From Actinomucor elegans (lineage: Eukaryota > Mucoromycota > Mucoromycetes > Mucorales > Mucoraceae): a stretch of DNA of 64,000 nt. The translations under genes and the position numbers were made by a program. Below the pieces are notes generated by a model, which was not told the origin of the DNA, searched no databases, and saw only the letters and a list, made by a program, of their open reading frames with translations. Location of the stretch: NCBI GenBank assembly GCA_026027325.1, contig JAMSLZ010000007.1:1178001-1242000 (forward strand), in the 5' to 3' direction. Positions 7,301-16,126 of this stretch are shown in pieces (position 1 is the stretch's first letter; the number at the start of each line of letters is the position of its first letter).

Positions 7301-9590
7301 CTTCAATTACTTTCGTTCTGCGATTCCTGGATACAGTCGTTTAGCAGCTCCACTTGATGAGTTACGCAGTAGTAAATCACTTGCAGCTATATGGTCTGAC
7401 AAACACACGCAAGCTTTTCGCAACTTGCAAGCAGCCTTGTCGTCTGCTCTCGTGTTATCTCCTCCTGACTTTCGTTACCGTTTCCATGTCGCAACTGACG
7501 CGTCTAAAACTGGTATTGGTGGAGTCATTTACTATATCAAAAATGATACGGTTCATTATGTGACTATGGCTTCTCGCAAGCTATCTACCTCCGAAATGAA
7601 TTACAGTACAACAAAACGAGAATTACTTGCTATTGTCTACATGTTGACTAAGTATCATAAATGGTTATTTGGTATTAAATTCACTTTGCATACTGATCAT
7701 AAAAGCCTTATCTTTTTACATGATCAAAGCACCCCCAACACCTTGATGCTGACTTGGTGGGACACTATTTTTTCTTTTACGTTCGATGTTGTTCATATTC
7801 CTGGAATTAAGAACATCATTCCCGATACTCTTAGTCGACTGTTTTCTGATGACGAACCCAACAGTCTGGAGGAGGGTGGAAATATTGTTAACCATCAAAA
7901 CATATTTGAGAACCATAAGAAAAGATATAATACCACGCGTTCTGAACGTAAACTGCAAATACGGTATCCTACAGATAAAAACAAGTCACGCAAAAGAATA
8001 CTATCTGCTAGAAACGGGACTGAAAATAAAACAAGAGGAAATTACGCCTTTTCATCTTTCCCAACAGTTTCTACAAACTACGATGATAATACCAATACAT
8101 CATCCAACCACATTGACTCATCCAATACTACATCGTTCGATAGTTACAATAAGACACCTCTTATTTCTCGCGCAATGCAATATGCTGATTATATGACACC
8201 ACCTGAAAAGGATCGCGTTTCTATTATTATGAAAGCACACTTGCTTGGCCATTTTGGCGTAAATGCAATTGAGAAAACTATTCACAATGATTACAAATTA
8301 CATTGGACTAATTTGCGACAAGACATTCAAAGAGTTATCAATGATTGTGAAGCTTGCCAAGCACATGGTATCTATCGAGTTGGTTATCACCCTCCTAGAA
8401 GCGTGTTGCCTGACGGTGTCTTCGATCATATCTGTATAGATCTCGGTGATTTCAATACTACATCATCTCGTGGTAATAACTTTATGTTAGTTGTAGTAGA
8501 TTACTTTAGTCGATTTACAATTCTACGTGCACTCCCTGACAAGAGTAGTTACAGTGTAGCAAAAGAATTACTTCACATATGTTGTCAGTTCGGATTCCCT
8601 CGGATCATCACGCATGACAATGGTATGGAATTTGTGAATGAAGTGGTTAAACAATTTATACAAATGAGTGGCATGGATAGACGGCTTAGCTTGCCCTATA
8701 CTCCTACTGGAAACAGTGTAGTAGAAAGCTATGTTGGCATCTGTAAACGTAGTATTATCAAAGCGTTAACTGCTAATGCTGTTGAACCTGAATCTTGGGA
8801 TTTGTATTTAGACGTGATCCAATACTCTGTCAATTGTCAGTATTCGCGATTGCATAAATCTCGTCCTTTTGCGGTTATGTTCAATAGACAGCCTAATGAC
8901 TTTATCGACTACACGGATGTAAAACCTACCATCAATATCGAGAAATCTGATAGTAAACTCATTGATAAGAAGCTGAAATATGTCAAAGATGTCATTATTC
9001 CTTCTATTGCTAAACGCATTAAAGAGACACAATTAAACGATCATTTAAAATTCCAAAAGAATAACAAGATCATTGAAACAAAGTACCCTCTTAATTCTAA
9101 AGTTATGATCGTGAACGTACTCAAATCATCTAAACTGCAGCCCAGATGGTTAGGTCCTTTTATCATTAAAGGCTACACCAAGCATGGTAGTTACATTTTA
9201 GAAGATCTCACTGGCTCTTTATTATCTCGTGATGTACCTACGCATCAGATAAGACTGATTCAATCAGGAGATCAACGATCTGAAAGCGAACTTAACGAGA
9301 AACATTATGAGGTACAAGCAATTGTAAACCATCGACTCTTGCCAGACGGTGAATACGAGTATTACGTGCATTGGGTTGGATACGATGACCAAGAAAAATA
9401 CAATACTTGGCAGACGGTTGATACCTTCGATTCGAAGAAACCTATTCAAGACTATTGGACACGTCGTCAAGCAACCATTGCAAGCACAACAGGTAGATCC
9501 CTGCCTAATACTATCAACAAGCGAAGAATACCTGCTCGTAATAAACACAGCAGATCGTTTGTACCTAAAGCATATAATACAAGATCTTGA
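4353..9590 (+). CDS. Gag-Pol polyprotein of chromovirus, single ORF
   Basis: The 1745-residue frame is complete. Order of domains: Gag capsid-like region (about 1-330); Ser-rich linker with Cys/His clusters (CSFHKVNTHDTANC, CHSCGAPGW); retropepsin with DTG (LDTGCTFS, about 575). Reverse transcriptase has VVADVREL, IDIHSCF and the catalytic YIDD. RNase H has ATDASKTGIGG, the KREL segment and HTDHKSL. Integrase has an HHCC zinc finger (HLLGHFG...CEACQ) and a D,D,E triad (IDLGDF, THDNGMEF, VVESYVG). A GPF-type module (WLGPFIIKGY) follows, and a C-terminal chromodomain (YYVHWVGYD...YNTWQ, about 1650-1700). The chromodomain places it in the chromovirus branch of Ty3/gypsy. Fusion of Gag and Pol in one frame without a frameshift site is known in Tf1-like elements. 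No defect is visible. Confidence 0.95.
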   Translation: MSSPAASIHSGEPTVSVAQANLPVLDASMEESSGSAASFVDRQVQAEESLRSMQDTINQLTIELTILAARLSSPLSGDNLDDFQAEYLQKDSVLKAVIATKALIEKSNADSVKYARAVVDPKAPIKVSSVCPNNMPYLQWVGEVHEPNAHIFIDAAACLTRFQNVMYAHRLDFDTNYERLVLSQMSQAQLTWYEVEFHQNARAAGIASPTWLMFKNEFLSRFGTTVDEDRAACARSLVDIKLAKGESLFAFIDRFNDLRRRAVDQCLPASILVDKFLHALPTEFADKVITSRLSLPKDQKSNVDVVMRLARELYNDLYKEKGLPGVSASVSSASGSSSRVSNIPSAANYVHRESDKSRHAVPSSLGVASSAMSIGKVAKRPSSTASTGKYCSFHKVNTHDTANCKAISRASSVIANQQPLAAASGSLPSSSQVPINNRTCHSCGAPGWTRQHRCNTAVRNDPNQGPTHRFGMMSIAGAASRAFGSSGAIASSSASLAPASNLSTVAPAVTPFNSEVSSSSSAVPVQEHMNIDEHAAVQAQLCKSNIFSNLPKQRSNAILLPIVVQNIRVYAYLDTGCTFSICSPRFFRSLGVGFTPSSGTVQLGHVNTQQPRIGYTSLNILYNKIQLKHKFELFDFYTEDDSAPILFGLDIMPLLNIAITGLVSTWDDHTGPALPSPIDPEDIKPNNSPFGTADERQLMQSKLKPLLAANANIDLKNTYCNLPGAIVQLETQPGKVAYRKPYPIPIAYKQSVLDQIETWKNEGVIEVAQSHTGFNSPLLCVSKKNADGIYSFKKPRVVADVRELNSILISTDKYNIPLISDIHERLSNAKIITSIDIHSCFTSFLVDPAHKSKLNFMCPFTNLQYTFRKVCFGVSFIANLVQRTLTNLFSDLPYVTIYIDDICISTNDSLAHHTDCVAEVIRRLTNANLQLSPEKIVLAQKSIHILGWSIVDGKLMPDPRKVSNVHTWPLPQTGKDIMRYLGYFNYFRSAIPGYSRLAAPLDELRSSKSLAAIWSDKHTQAFRNLQAALSSALVLSPPDFRYRFHVATDASKTGIGGVIYYIKNDTVHYVTMASRKLSTSEMNYSTTKRELLAIVYMLTKYHKWLFGIKFTLHTDHKSLIFLHDQSTPNTLMLTWWDTIFSFTFDVVHIPGIKNIIPDTLSRLFSDDEPNSLEEGGNIVNHQNIFENHKKRYNTTRSERKLQIRYPTDKNKSRKRILSARNGTENKTRGNYAFSSFPTVSTNYDDNTNTSSNHIDSSNTTSFDSYNKTPLISRAMQYADYMTPPEKDRVSIIMKAHLLGHFGVNAIEKTIHNDYKLHWTNLRQDIQRVINDCEACQAHGIYRVGYHPPRSVLPDGVFDHICIDLGDFNTTSSRGNNFMLVVVDYFSRFTILRALPDKSSYSVAKELLHICCQFGFPRIITHDNGMEFVNEVVKQFIQMSGMDRRLSLPYTPTGNSVVESYVGICKRSIIKALTANAVEPESWDLYLDVIQYSVNCQYSRLHKSRPFAVMFNRQPNDFIDYTDVKPTINIEKSDSKLIDKKLKYVKDVIIPSIAKRIKETQLNDHLKFQKNNKIIETKYPLNSKVMIVNVLKSSKLQPRWLGPFIIKGYTKHGSYILEDLTGSLLSRDVPTHQIRLIQSGDQRSESELNEKHYEVQAIVNHRLLPDGEYEYYVHWVGYDDQEKYNTWQTVDTFDSKKPIQDYWTRRQATIASTTGRSLPNTINKRRIPARNKHSRSFVPKAYNTRS

Positions 9591-9791
9591 GTTGCTTAAT
9601 TGCACTCTGCAAGTGTAATTGTCTTTTCCCTTATGTTACTTTTTTCCTATAATGGTTTTTTACAAGGTTTTTTATGACAGTTTACATTACACACGATCTT
9701 ACATCTAACACAATGCTTACATCCTATCCTTTCGTTCTTATGATTATTACATCTTTAATACAAAGATACTTCTAAGGTGATGACCTCATCT

Positions 9792-9800
9792 GGAAGGGGG
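9792..9800 (+). promoter_or_regulatory. Polypurine tract
   Basis: GGAAGGGGG lies 3 bp before the 3' LTR, the position used to prime plus-strand DNA synthesis in LTR retrotransposons. Confidence 0.8.
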
Positions 9801-9803
9801 CAA

Positions 9804-10307
9804 TGTTGTATTCCACCTACTATTTTGCATCGACATAATAGTAAGGAATCAACTGTTCATTTATGTCATACACGGACTCTATCTGATAACCCAATCAGAT
9901 TAACGAGGCCTGCATAAATACAAGCGATGTGTCATCCTTAGAACTATTAGCCAATAATCCTTACAAGAAACACGCGGCATCATACTATCGAGTAGTATCG
10001 AGTGTATCTCAAGATAAGACCTGAATATCGAATAACGCGTGGGTTATACAATTACAACAATGCGTGGTTGAAAGGCTTATTAGTGGCTGCTGGGATTGGA
10101 CTCCGTTGTACGGCCATGCGTGCTGATAGATATTGAATGCTACACTATCAAGCTCTGATGAAATGTATATAAAGAAGACTTGATTTTGAATTGTGAATAA
10201 AACATTAGAATAACTTTTACTATCAGGATAGCTGATTCCATTGACTGTCTATTCTTTTATTATTGTATTTTAAATTATATCCTTCGTCTTTAGCACCGGA
10301 TATAACA
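9804..10307 (+). repeat. 3' LTR (504 bp)
   Basis: It lies exactly 6000 bp from the 5' LTR, and every line compared matches. It is followed by the target duplication GTGTT. Confidence 0.95.
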
Positions 10308-10308
10308 G

Positions 10309-10808
10309 TGTTGTAAACGCTCATGATTATATCAGTAAAGAAGAGGTTGTATAGGCTTTGGTAGCCATATGCCCACCTTTACGAATAGCTTGAAGATGTA
10401 ACTCATTATTACCCGAATCCAGAATATGAACAACTGTGTAATTATTACGCTTTATTATAAAACAAGAAATAGCAGTAAAAGACAAATTCCTAATCGAGTG
10501 TTATGCCGAGATAAAATGCTTACCTTTATTTACAGTCCGATATGGTACCGCAGTATGTCGGCCATCATCATCATCTTGGAATATCAGCAAGTCACTATGA
10601 GCCGCGCAGTCAACAAGCTACTAGCTTACGTATACCCATAATATCATTAGTCAACCGCAGCAAGCTGAAAAGTATAAAAGGACGAGCTCTTAGCTGATTA
10701 GAAAAAGATCATTCGAAATTTAATTTTTGAAATAAAAGACTTACCACAGTTTTGATATTATTCTTCTGTTCTTCTATTATAATCCTCTTTCTATCCACGT
10801 ACACAACA
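10309..10808 (+). repeat. Older solo LTR interrupted by the chromovirus
   Basis: TGTTGTAAACGC...GTACACAACA has the TG...CA ends and inverted TGTTGT/ACAACA termini of an LTR. It has a TATA-like AGTATAAAAGG near 10670 and an AATAAA downstream. Its target duplication AAAGG survives on both outer sides, at 3795-3799 (left of the chromovirus) and at 10809-10813. The first four bases of this LTR also exist at 3800-3803 because the chromovirus duplicated GTGTT on insertion. No internal region remains, so it is a solo LTR. Confidence 0.85.
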
Positions 10809-10813
10809 AAAGG

Positions 10814-11038
10814 ATTATATATGAGATAAAAAAGATCTACTCTTTATTATTCTAAGATACAGTTGATATTTATACTAATTAAAAAGGTTACACGCCAAGG
10901 CCGTGTGTACCTGACACTTTTATATAAATCTACACTAAAATATACATCTCTGCTCACGACAGTGCAGAGATATATACGTTTTATAGAGTTGGTTCCAATA
11001 AAATGTGTATGTGGTGAAATCCACATATAACATTCTGC
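10814..11038. other. Rearranged LTR-like relic
   Basis: About 75 bp (10825-10905), read on the minus strand, matches 3664-3745 (GTAACCTTTTAATTAGTATA core). A second piece, GAGATATATACGTTTTATAG with GGTTCCAATAAA near 10970-11015, matches 3757-3790 on the plus strand. The two flanks of the nested LTRs thus share sequence in mixed orientation, as expected of an old rearranged element. Boundaries are unclear. Confidence 0.3.
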
Positions 11039-11440
11039 ATATATATTAAAAAGACGGGATTCATTTAATAACTATCCATCAAAAGAGGGAGTTTTGAACT
11101 ACAGCTGAAAATACAATTAATGAAGAATGAACATAGGTTAAAAAGACCTTTGATGAACTATCGTTATTAATATGATAAGCATATAATTCTTTAGTTAATA
11201 GTGCGGTAAAATTAAGATAAAAGCAGGTAGTAAGTCGATTATAACTTGGTTATAGTTTATTCAACTTAAATGTGATTAATTCTTTCTAACTAGTTTTTCT
11301 AGCTTGTATTTATACTCGTTGAATTGTGACTGAAGGTTATTTACTTGTGTTCATATAAAAAGTATAAGAAGGACGTATATCTGTTTAAGGGCTCCTGTAT
11401 CGCTGAGGTGTTTCCTGAGATGTTCGTAATTAGTTGGGTA

Positions 11441-11696
11441 TGTTGTATTCCACCTACTATTTTGCATCGACATAATAGTAAGGAATCAACTGTTCATTTA
11501 TGTCATACACGGACTCTATCTGATAACCCAATCAGATTTAAGCTCTGATGAAATGTATATAAAGAAGACTTGATTTTGAATTGTGAATAAAGATTAGAAT
11601 AACTTTTACGATCAGGATAGCTGATTCCATTTACTGTCTATTCTTTTATTATTGTATTTTAAATTATATCCTTCGTCTTTAGCACCGGATATAACA
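11441..11696 (+). repeat. Solo LTR of the chromovirus family with internal deletion
   Basis: The 256 bp begin TGTTGTATTCC and end GGATATAACA, like the 504-bp LTRs. About 248 bp between CCAATCAGATT and AAGCTCTGATG are missing. It is flanked by a perfect GGGTA duplication (11436-11440 and 11697-11701), so both termini are genuine. A few substitutions show that it is older than the intact element. Confidence 0.9.
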
Positions 11697-12079
11697 GGGT
11701 ACGTGGTTAATTAACGAGACAGAAAACAAGAGAGAGATTTATTCTACCACTGCCCGCCTTCTGTTATTAATAGGCTGGGTGGTGGTTACATATAGTAAAT
11801 ATAACTAGTCACGATTACACAAGTTAACTATTCAGGCACACTTCTATTACTATTCTATGTAAAGTAGTTATGTCCACTACAATCGCTGTATAAGGTAATC
11901 AATGATGCTTTAGTATGTATGTGCTACAGCTAGGGCGCACAGGCCTCTAGTCTGTCTGTACTTCAATTATGTGGCTATTTCACCACAATAATAATAAGAC
12001 TTGTATATGTAATCAGATTACTGATTGGTAATAAGATAGTTATTCATTCTTTATTTCGGTCATAAAATGAAGGTGTATT

Positions 12080-12581
12080 TGTTATATCCGGTGCTAAAGA
12101 CGAAGGATATAATTTAAAATACAATAATAAAAGAATAGACAGTAAAATGGAATCAGCTATCCTGATAGTAAAAGTTATTCTAATCTTTATTCACAATTCA
12201 AAATCAAGTCTTCTTTATATACATTTCATCAGAGCTTAATAGTGTAGCATTCAATCTATCAGCACGCATGGCCGTACAACGGAGTCCAATCCCAGCCGCC
12301 GCTAATAAGCCTTTCAACCACGCATTGTTGTAATTGTATAACCCACGCGTTATTCGATATTCAGGTCTTATCTTGAGATACACTCAATACTACTCGATAG
12401 TATGATGCCGCGTGTTTCTTGTAATGATTATTGGCTAATAGTTCTAAGGATGACACATCGCTTGTATTTATGCAGGCCTCGTTAATCTGATTGGGTTATC
12501 AGATAGAGTCCGTGTATGACATAAATGAACAGTTGATTCCTTACTATTATGTCGATGCAAGATAGTAGGTGGAATACAATA
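12080..12581 (-). repeat. Solo LTR of the chromovirus family, inverted
   Basis: This is a near full-length minus-strand copy (about 502 bp) with scattered substitutions, including a damaged outer terminus (TATTGTATTCC instead of TGTTGTATTCC). No matching target duplication is visible (GTATT on the left, ATCTT on the right). It may therefore be old, or may come from recombination between two insertions. Confidence 0.85.
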
Positions 12582-12599
12582 ATCTTTACGGAAGTAATT

Positions 12600-12829
12600 A
12601 TGAGTTGATATGTTTAAGATTCATGTCTCAGATGGATATATCTAGAACATAGACTTATAACATAACATCTTAAATCTTCTTCACCACACTTAGATAGACG
12701 ATTAGTATAAATAGGTTTAGTTTAGGCATAGTTATAGGATCTTCATCTTTATATTTATCTTTGATAATAAAGCACAGTCTCAAAAAGTACTTCTTTTGGT
12801 CTTTATTATTTTATTATGCAAACACAACA
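12600..12829 (+). repeat. Possible 3' part of another LTR
   Basis: AGTATAAATAGG near 12700, AATAAAG near 12768 and the terminus AAACACAACA at 12829 have the order of the older solo LTR at 10309-10808. The start is not identifiable; the inverted LTR at 12080-12581 may have interrupted it. Confidence 0.3.
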
Positions 12830-13206
12830 GTCCTTTAGCAGGTCTATAGGACATAAAGCCTTTTTCTCTTAATTGCATTGATAATAGCTAGTAAGCTACT
12901 TTCTCCGCCTACTGTCTTGGCTAGCGCTTGTTGATGAACTCTGTATGGATCATAAGGATTCTTTTGAACCATATATTTAAGTAAACGTGCATCTCAAGAA
13001 GTGAGTGTTTTAGGCTTTCCTGGTCGAGCTTAAGCATTTTTCAATAGTATTCAGGGTATTTCATTATTACATCATTGACACTTAAAATTGGAATGTCAAG
13101 TTATTTTGAAGCCTGAATTTGCTTCCATTTAGCCAATGACTAAATCACAAATCATGCCGTGAGTGAAATTGTCAAATCTATTTCTCATCTTATTCGTTTT
13201 GTTCAT
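12830..13206 (-). pseudogene. Tc1/mariner-like transposase relic (N-terminal HTH)
   Basis: On the minus strand, from a possible ATG at 13204-13206, a helix-turn-helix transposase N-terminus can be read: an IPILSVNDVI segment, then RPGKPKTLTS (the GRPRKLT-like hinge of Tc1/mariner proteins), then DARLLKYMVQKNPYDPYRVH. The frame is broken by several stops (TAA, TGA, TAG) and at least one frameshift between the two halves. The catalytic DDE/D part is missing; the fragment ends near the LTR-like sequence at 12829. It is dead. Confidence 0.6.
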
Positions 13207-16126
13207 GACATATAAAACTGCCATGGCTGATTGAGCTTTACAATGTTCGTTGTAAGGCGTGCAAAAGTATATGATTTACTCCAAATTTTCAAAAATTTTG
13301 TTCGCTTTTTTCTGATGAGGTTGTATCCCTTATGTCTATAACAGGTCAAATGACCTACAAATTATCGTATTTCTTCCTATAATATCGCATGCATTGGCTT
13401 TTATCTATTACATGTTATAGTATGTCTACATACTATAACTCAAAAGATCTCTTAATACTACTATGCTACCGTATGGCATGCACAAATATAATCTTGTTTG
13501 TTAAACCAGCCAACCTCACTACCGAGTATTAATCGCTATATTAGCATGGTACGATAGTAGATTAAGAGTGATAAAGCAGTGTTACTCATAGGTGTGAATT
13601 AAAGTTATCCTTAATTACATCAAGCGAGCTGATGGATATAAAAAGGGAACTATTACTTTTACCATGACGTATGCCCCTTTTATAACAAAGGGTTAATAAG
13701 TCTCATTTCTTATCCTCTGTTAGTTTTATATATGTTATACATGTTAGTTTTCTTCCATGGACCCAGCACCTAAAGCCCTTAGTTGCTACTGTTGCCCAAA
13801 GGATTTTGTAGAATAATAGAAGACTCAAAGAGAGTTACTGTGCGCATGAACGCAGCTTACCCTTGATAAGTCACTAGATAAACCATAGACATAAAAACTC
13901 ATCTTACGTTCATCACGAAGTGGCCTGGCGCTTTTCGCGCTACTAATTACCTAATACTATCATCCAAGCAAAAATAGATCTTGATTTTCCAACTCCATCC
14001 CAAGATATAACTACCGCATATAATATACAAGAATTCAGCTCATGTAATCTGGCATTTTAACCATACAACATATAGGAGCTTTTTGAGAGCTTTTAAGAGG
14101 CCTTGGTCTATATTTTAACTTATACAGCAAAATTCAACCCTACGTTCTGCGTGGCTCTATTATCATTATTTTAGACACTCAAAACTCTCACAGTCTATCT
14201 TATAATAAAGAGTAAAAAGAGTTCAATTCCGTATAAAATGTATACTCATGAATTTCACAAAGAGGATAAAAACTCTTTCATTGGTCATCTTGAGCACTTT
14301 GTCTAAATTTGATATATTAAATTCAAAGTAAATATAAACGGACGCAGTCGCGCCACTATAAGTTCCATAATACAAACTAGACATGAACTCTAGATCAGGT
14401 CTGTTCTGGTTTAATATCTCATTTGATTAGTAATATCATTTCAAAATAGATTGTTTCATCTATTAGAACGTATACATAATTAACACAATATATATTTATT
14501 ATCAATGGTTAGCAATTGACTATTGCATGGTATAAGGCAATTACAATTTTTGCCAGTAGATGCTTTTCTACCGATCTCGGTCTAACGACATTTTTGAAGA
14601 GTATAATCCATTGATGGTTTTGTGAGGTAATTAATATACGATCTTTAAAGCGTGCACCTAGATGATATGCGATGTCAAGATATAATTACTACACCTAATA
14701 AGATCTCGACTCATCTAATCTGAGGTTCAATAGTAAAGTAAAAAATATTTAATAAATTTCAAGCTGTGCAATATAGAGTATCAGGGCCTTCCTTTCACAT
14801 TAATAAACAAGCTGCCCGTCCAGCACGATCGAATTGCTAGAGTCCTTTTTTGTAGTCGAAATCAACTTATAATTCATATAACTCTCACTTATGATTAGAA
14901 TGAGCTAATTCATCTGATGATACCTTGACTTGATTTCAATATGCTCAAAATGTCTATATAGTTTATATTTGTGATGGCCGTAATTTCTTCTTGATACTTG
15001 TGTTATTACTACTCGTTTGCTTTTCAATGCATGTCGATGACATTGTGATTGTTTCAATAATCGCCACCGAAGCGATAATGTATAGTAATACCACGCGAAT
15101 GTTGTTGAAAATTGAAGCCTGAGAAGCTTTCCTCAAAAGTACTGCTAAAATTAGAGAGTGAAGTATTCCTCCAAACCGTATATAGTCAGAGGTTTATTCG
15201 AGTTAGAAAGTTTTTGTTCGGCTGATGGGTAATTTGACATATAAAAGCATAGTAAATGTATATATGTTTTTATACAGTCTCAACCAACCGAGTTACTTGC
15301 TGTGCTTCTTCTCTATAATCATTAGCGCATACTTACAAGGTCAAAAAGGGATGTTTTGTACTAAACACTAGCACAACAGTCTCCCGTTTTAACATCTGGA
15401 TAAACTACCATTACACTTGTCACGTTAGTATTACAAACTTTACCGTGAATATTACATTCATTTTATGTATTTAAACTAGGTGTTGATCCTCCTTTGGAGG
15501 CTCATACTGTACACTTTTTAGGCATACCAAAACAAAGTTGTTTTCAGTATATATACTGAACAAGCTTAATTATTTAGAGCCAAAACTGTTCCTTCAGAAA
15601 CCCAAGTAATCGACTCCGACTAACATTTACGTTCGGATAATTTTTGGGCAATTGGCCCGATATATATAAACTGAATTGAGCGATAGATCATTTTAGCTTA
15701 GTAACTGTTTCTCAAAGTATTTCGTACGATATTTTCTTTTTCTTGAAGATTGTTTAGTAATTTTTGCTTTTTCTTTATTGAGTGATACATGCTAATTGCT
15801 TTTTATTTCAAATTTGAAGCTTATGCTTGTGGAAGGAGTTATATGGAAAGCCTACAAAATTGCTTACATGTAACTACTACTAACTACAGCATCAATCAAT
15901 GATGTATTGTAGAATATGCTGCCCTTTAAGATACCGATATCTACATCATATTGATCAGACGAAGCTTTGTAAACGTATATATATAAATATAAAAATTTAT
16001 GCACGATCACGGAGTTGCTAGTAGATTTGTCAATCAAAAAAGCCCTATCTTTTTATATACCTGCCTTCCTTTTATTTCCCTAATACCTTCTTTTCATTAT
16101 CTTCAAAGAAGGAAGTTTTTTGAACT
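13207..16126. other. Gene-free, relic-rich spacer
   Basis: No convincing gene was found in 2.9 kb. It holds an imperfect inverted repeat (13449-13472 against 13545-13568, starting CTCTTAAT). It also holds a short ATG frame at 13757 reading MDPAPKALSCYCCPKDFVE before two stops, and weakly similar A/T-rich stretches (13990-14060 and 14670-14730). These look like old transposon debris beside the TE cluster. The last 400 bp presumably include the promoter of the ATPase gene. Confidence 0.5.

Larger units (their letters stand above)
3804..10307 (+). mobile_element. Complete Ty3/gypsy chromovirus
   Basis: The 6504-bp element is bounded by two 504-bp LTRs (TG...CA). Compared line by line, the LTRs show no difference. 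The target duplication GTGTT is perfect (3799-3803 and 10308-10312). One uninterrupted 1745-codon Gag-Pol ORF fills the interior. A purine tract GGAAGGGGG at 9792-9800 sits just before the 3' LTR. Identical LTRs and an open ORF mean a very recent insertion by a probably competent element. It landed at the edge of an older solo LTR (10309-10808). Solo or deleted LTRs of the same family lie at 11441-11696 and 12080-12581. Confidence 0.95.
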
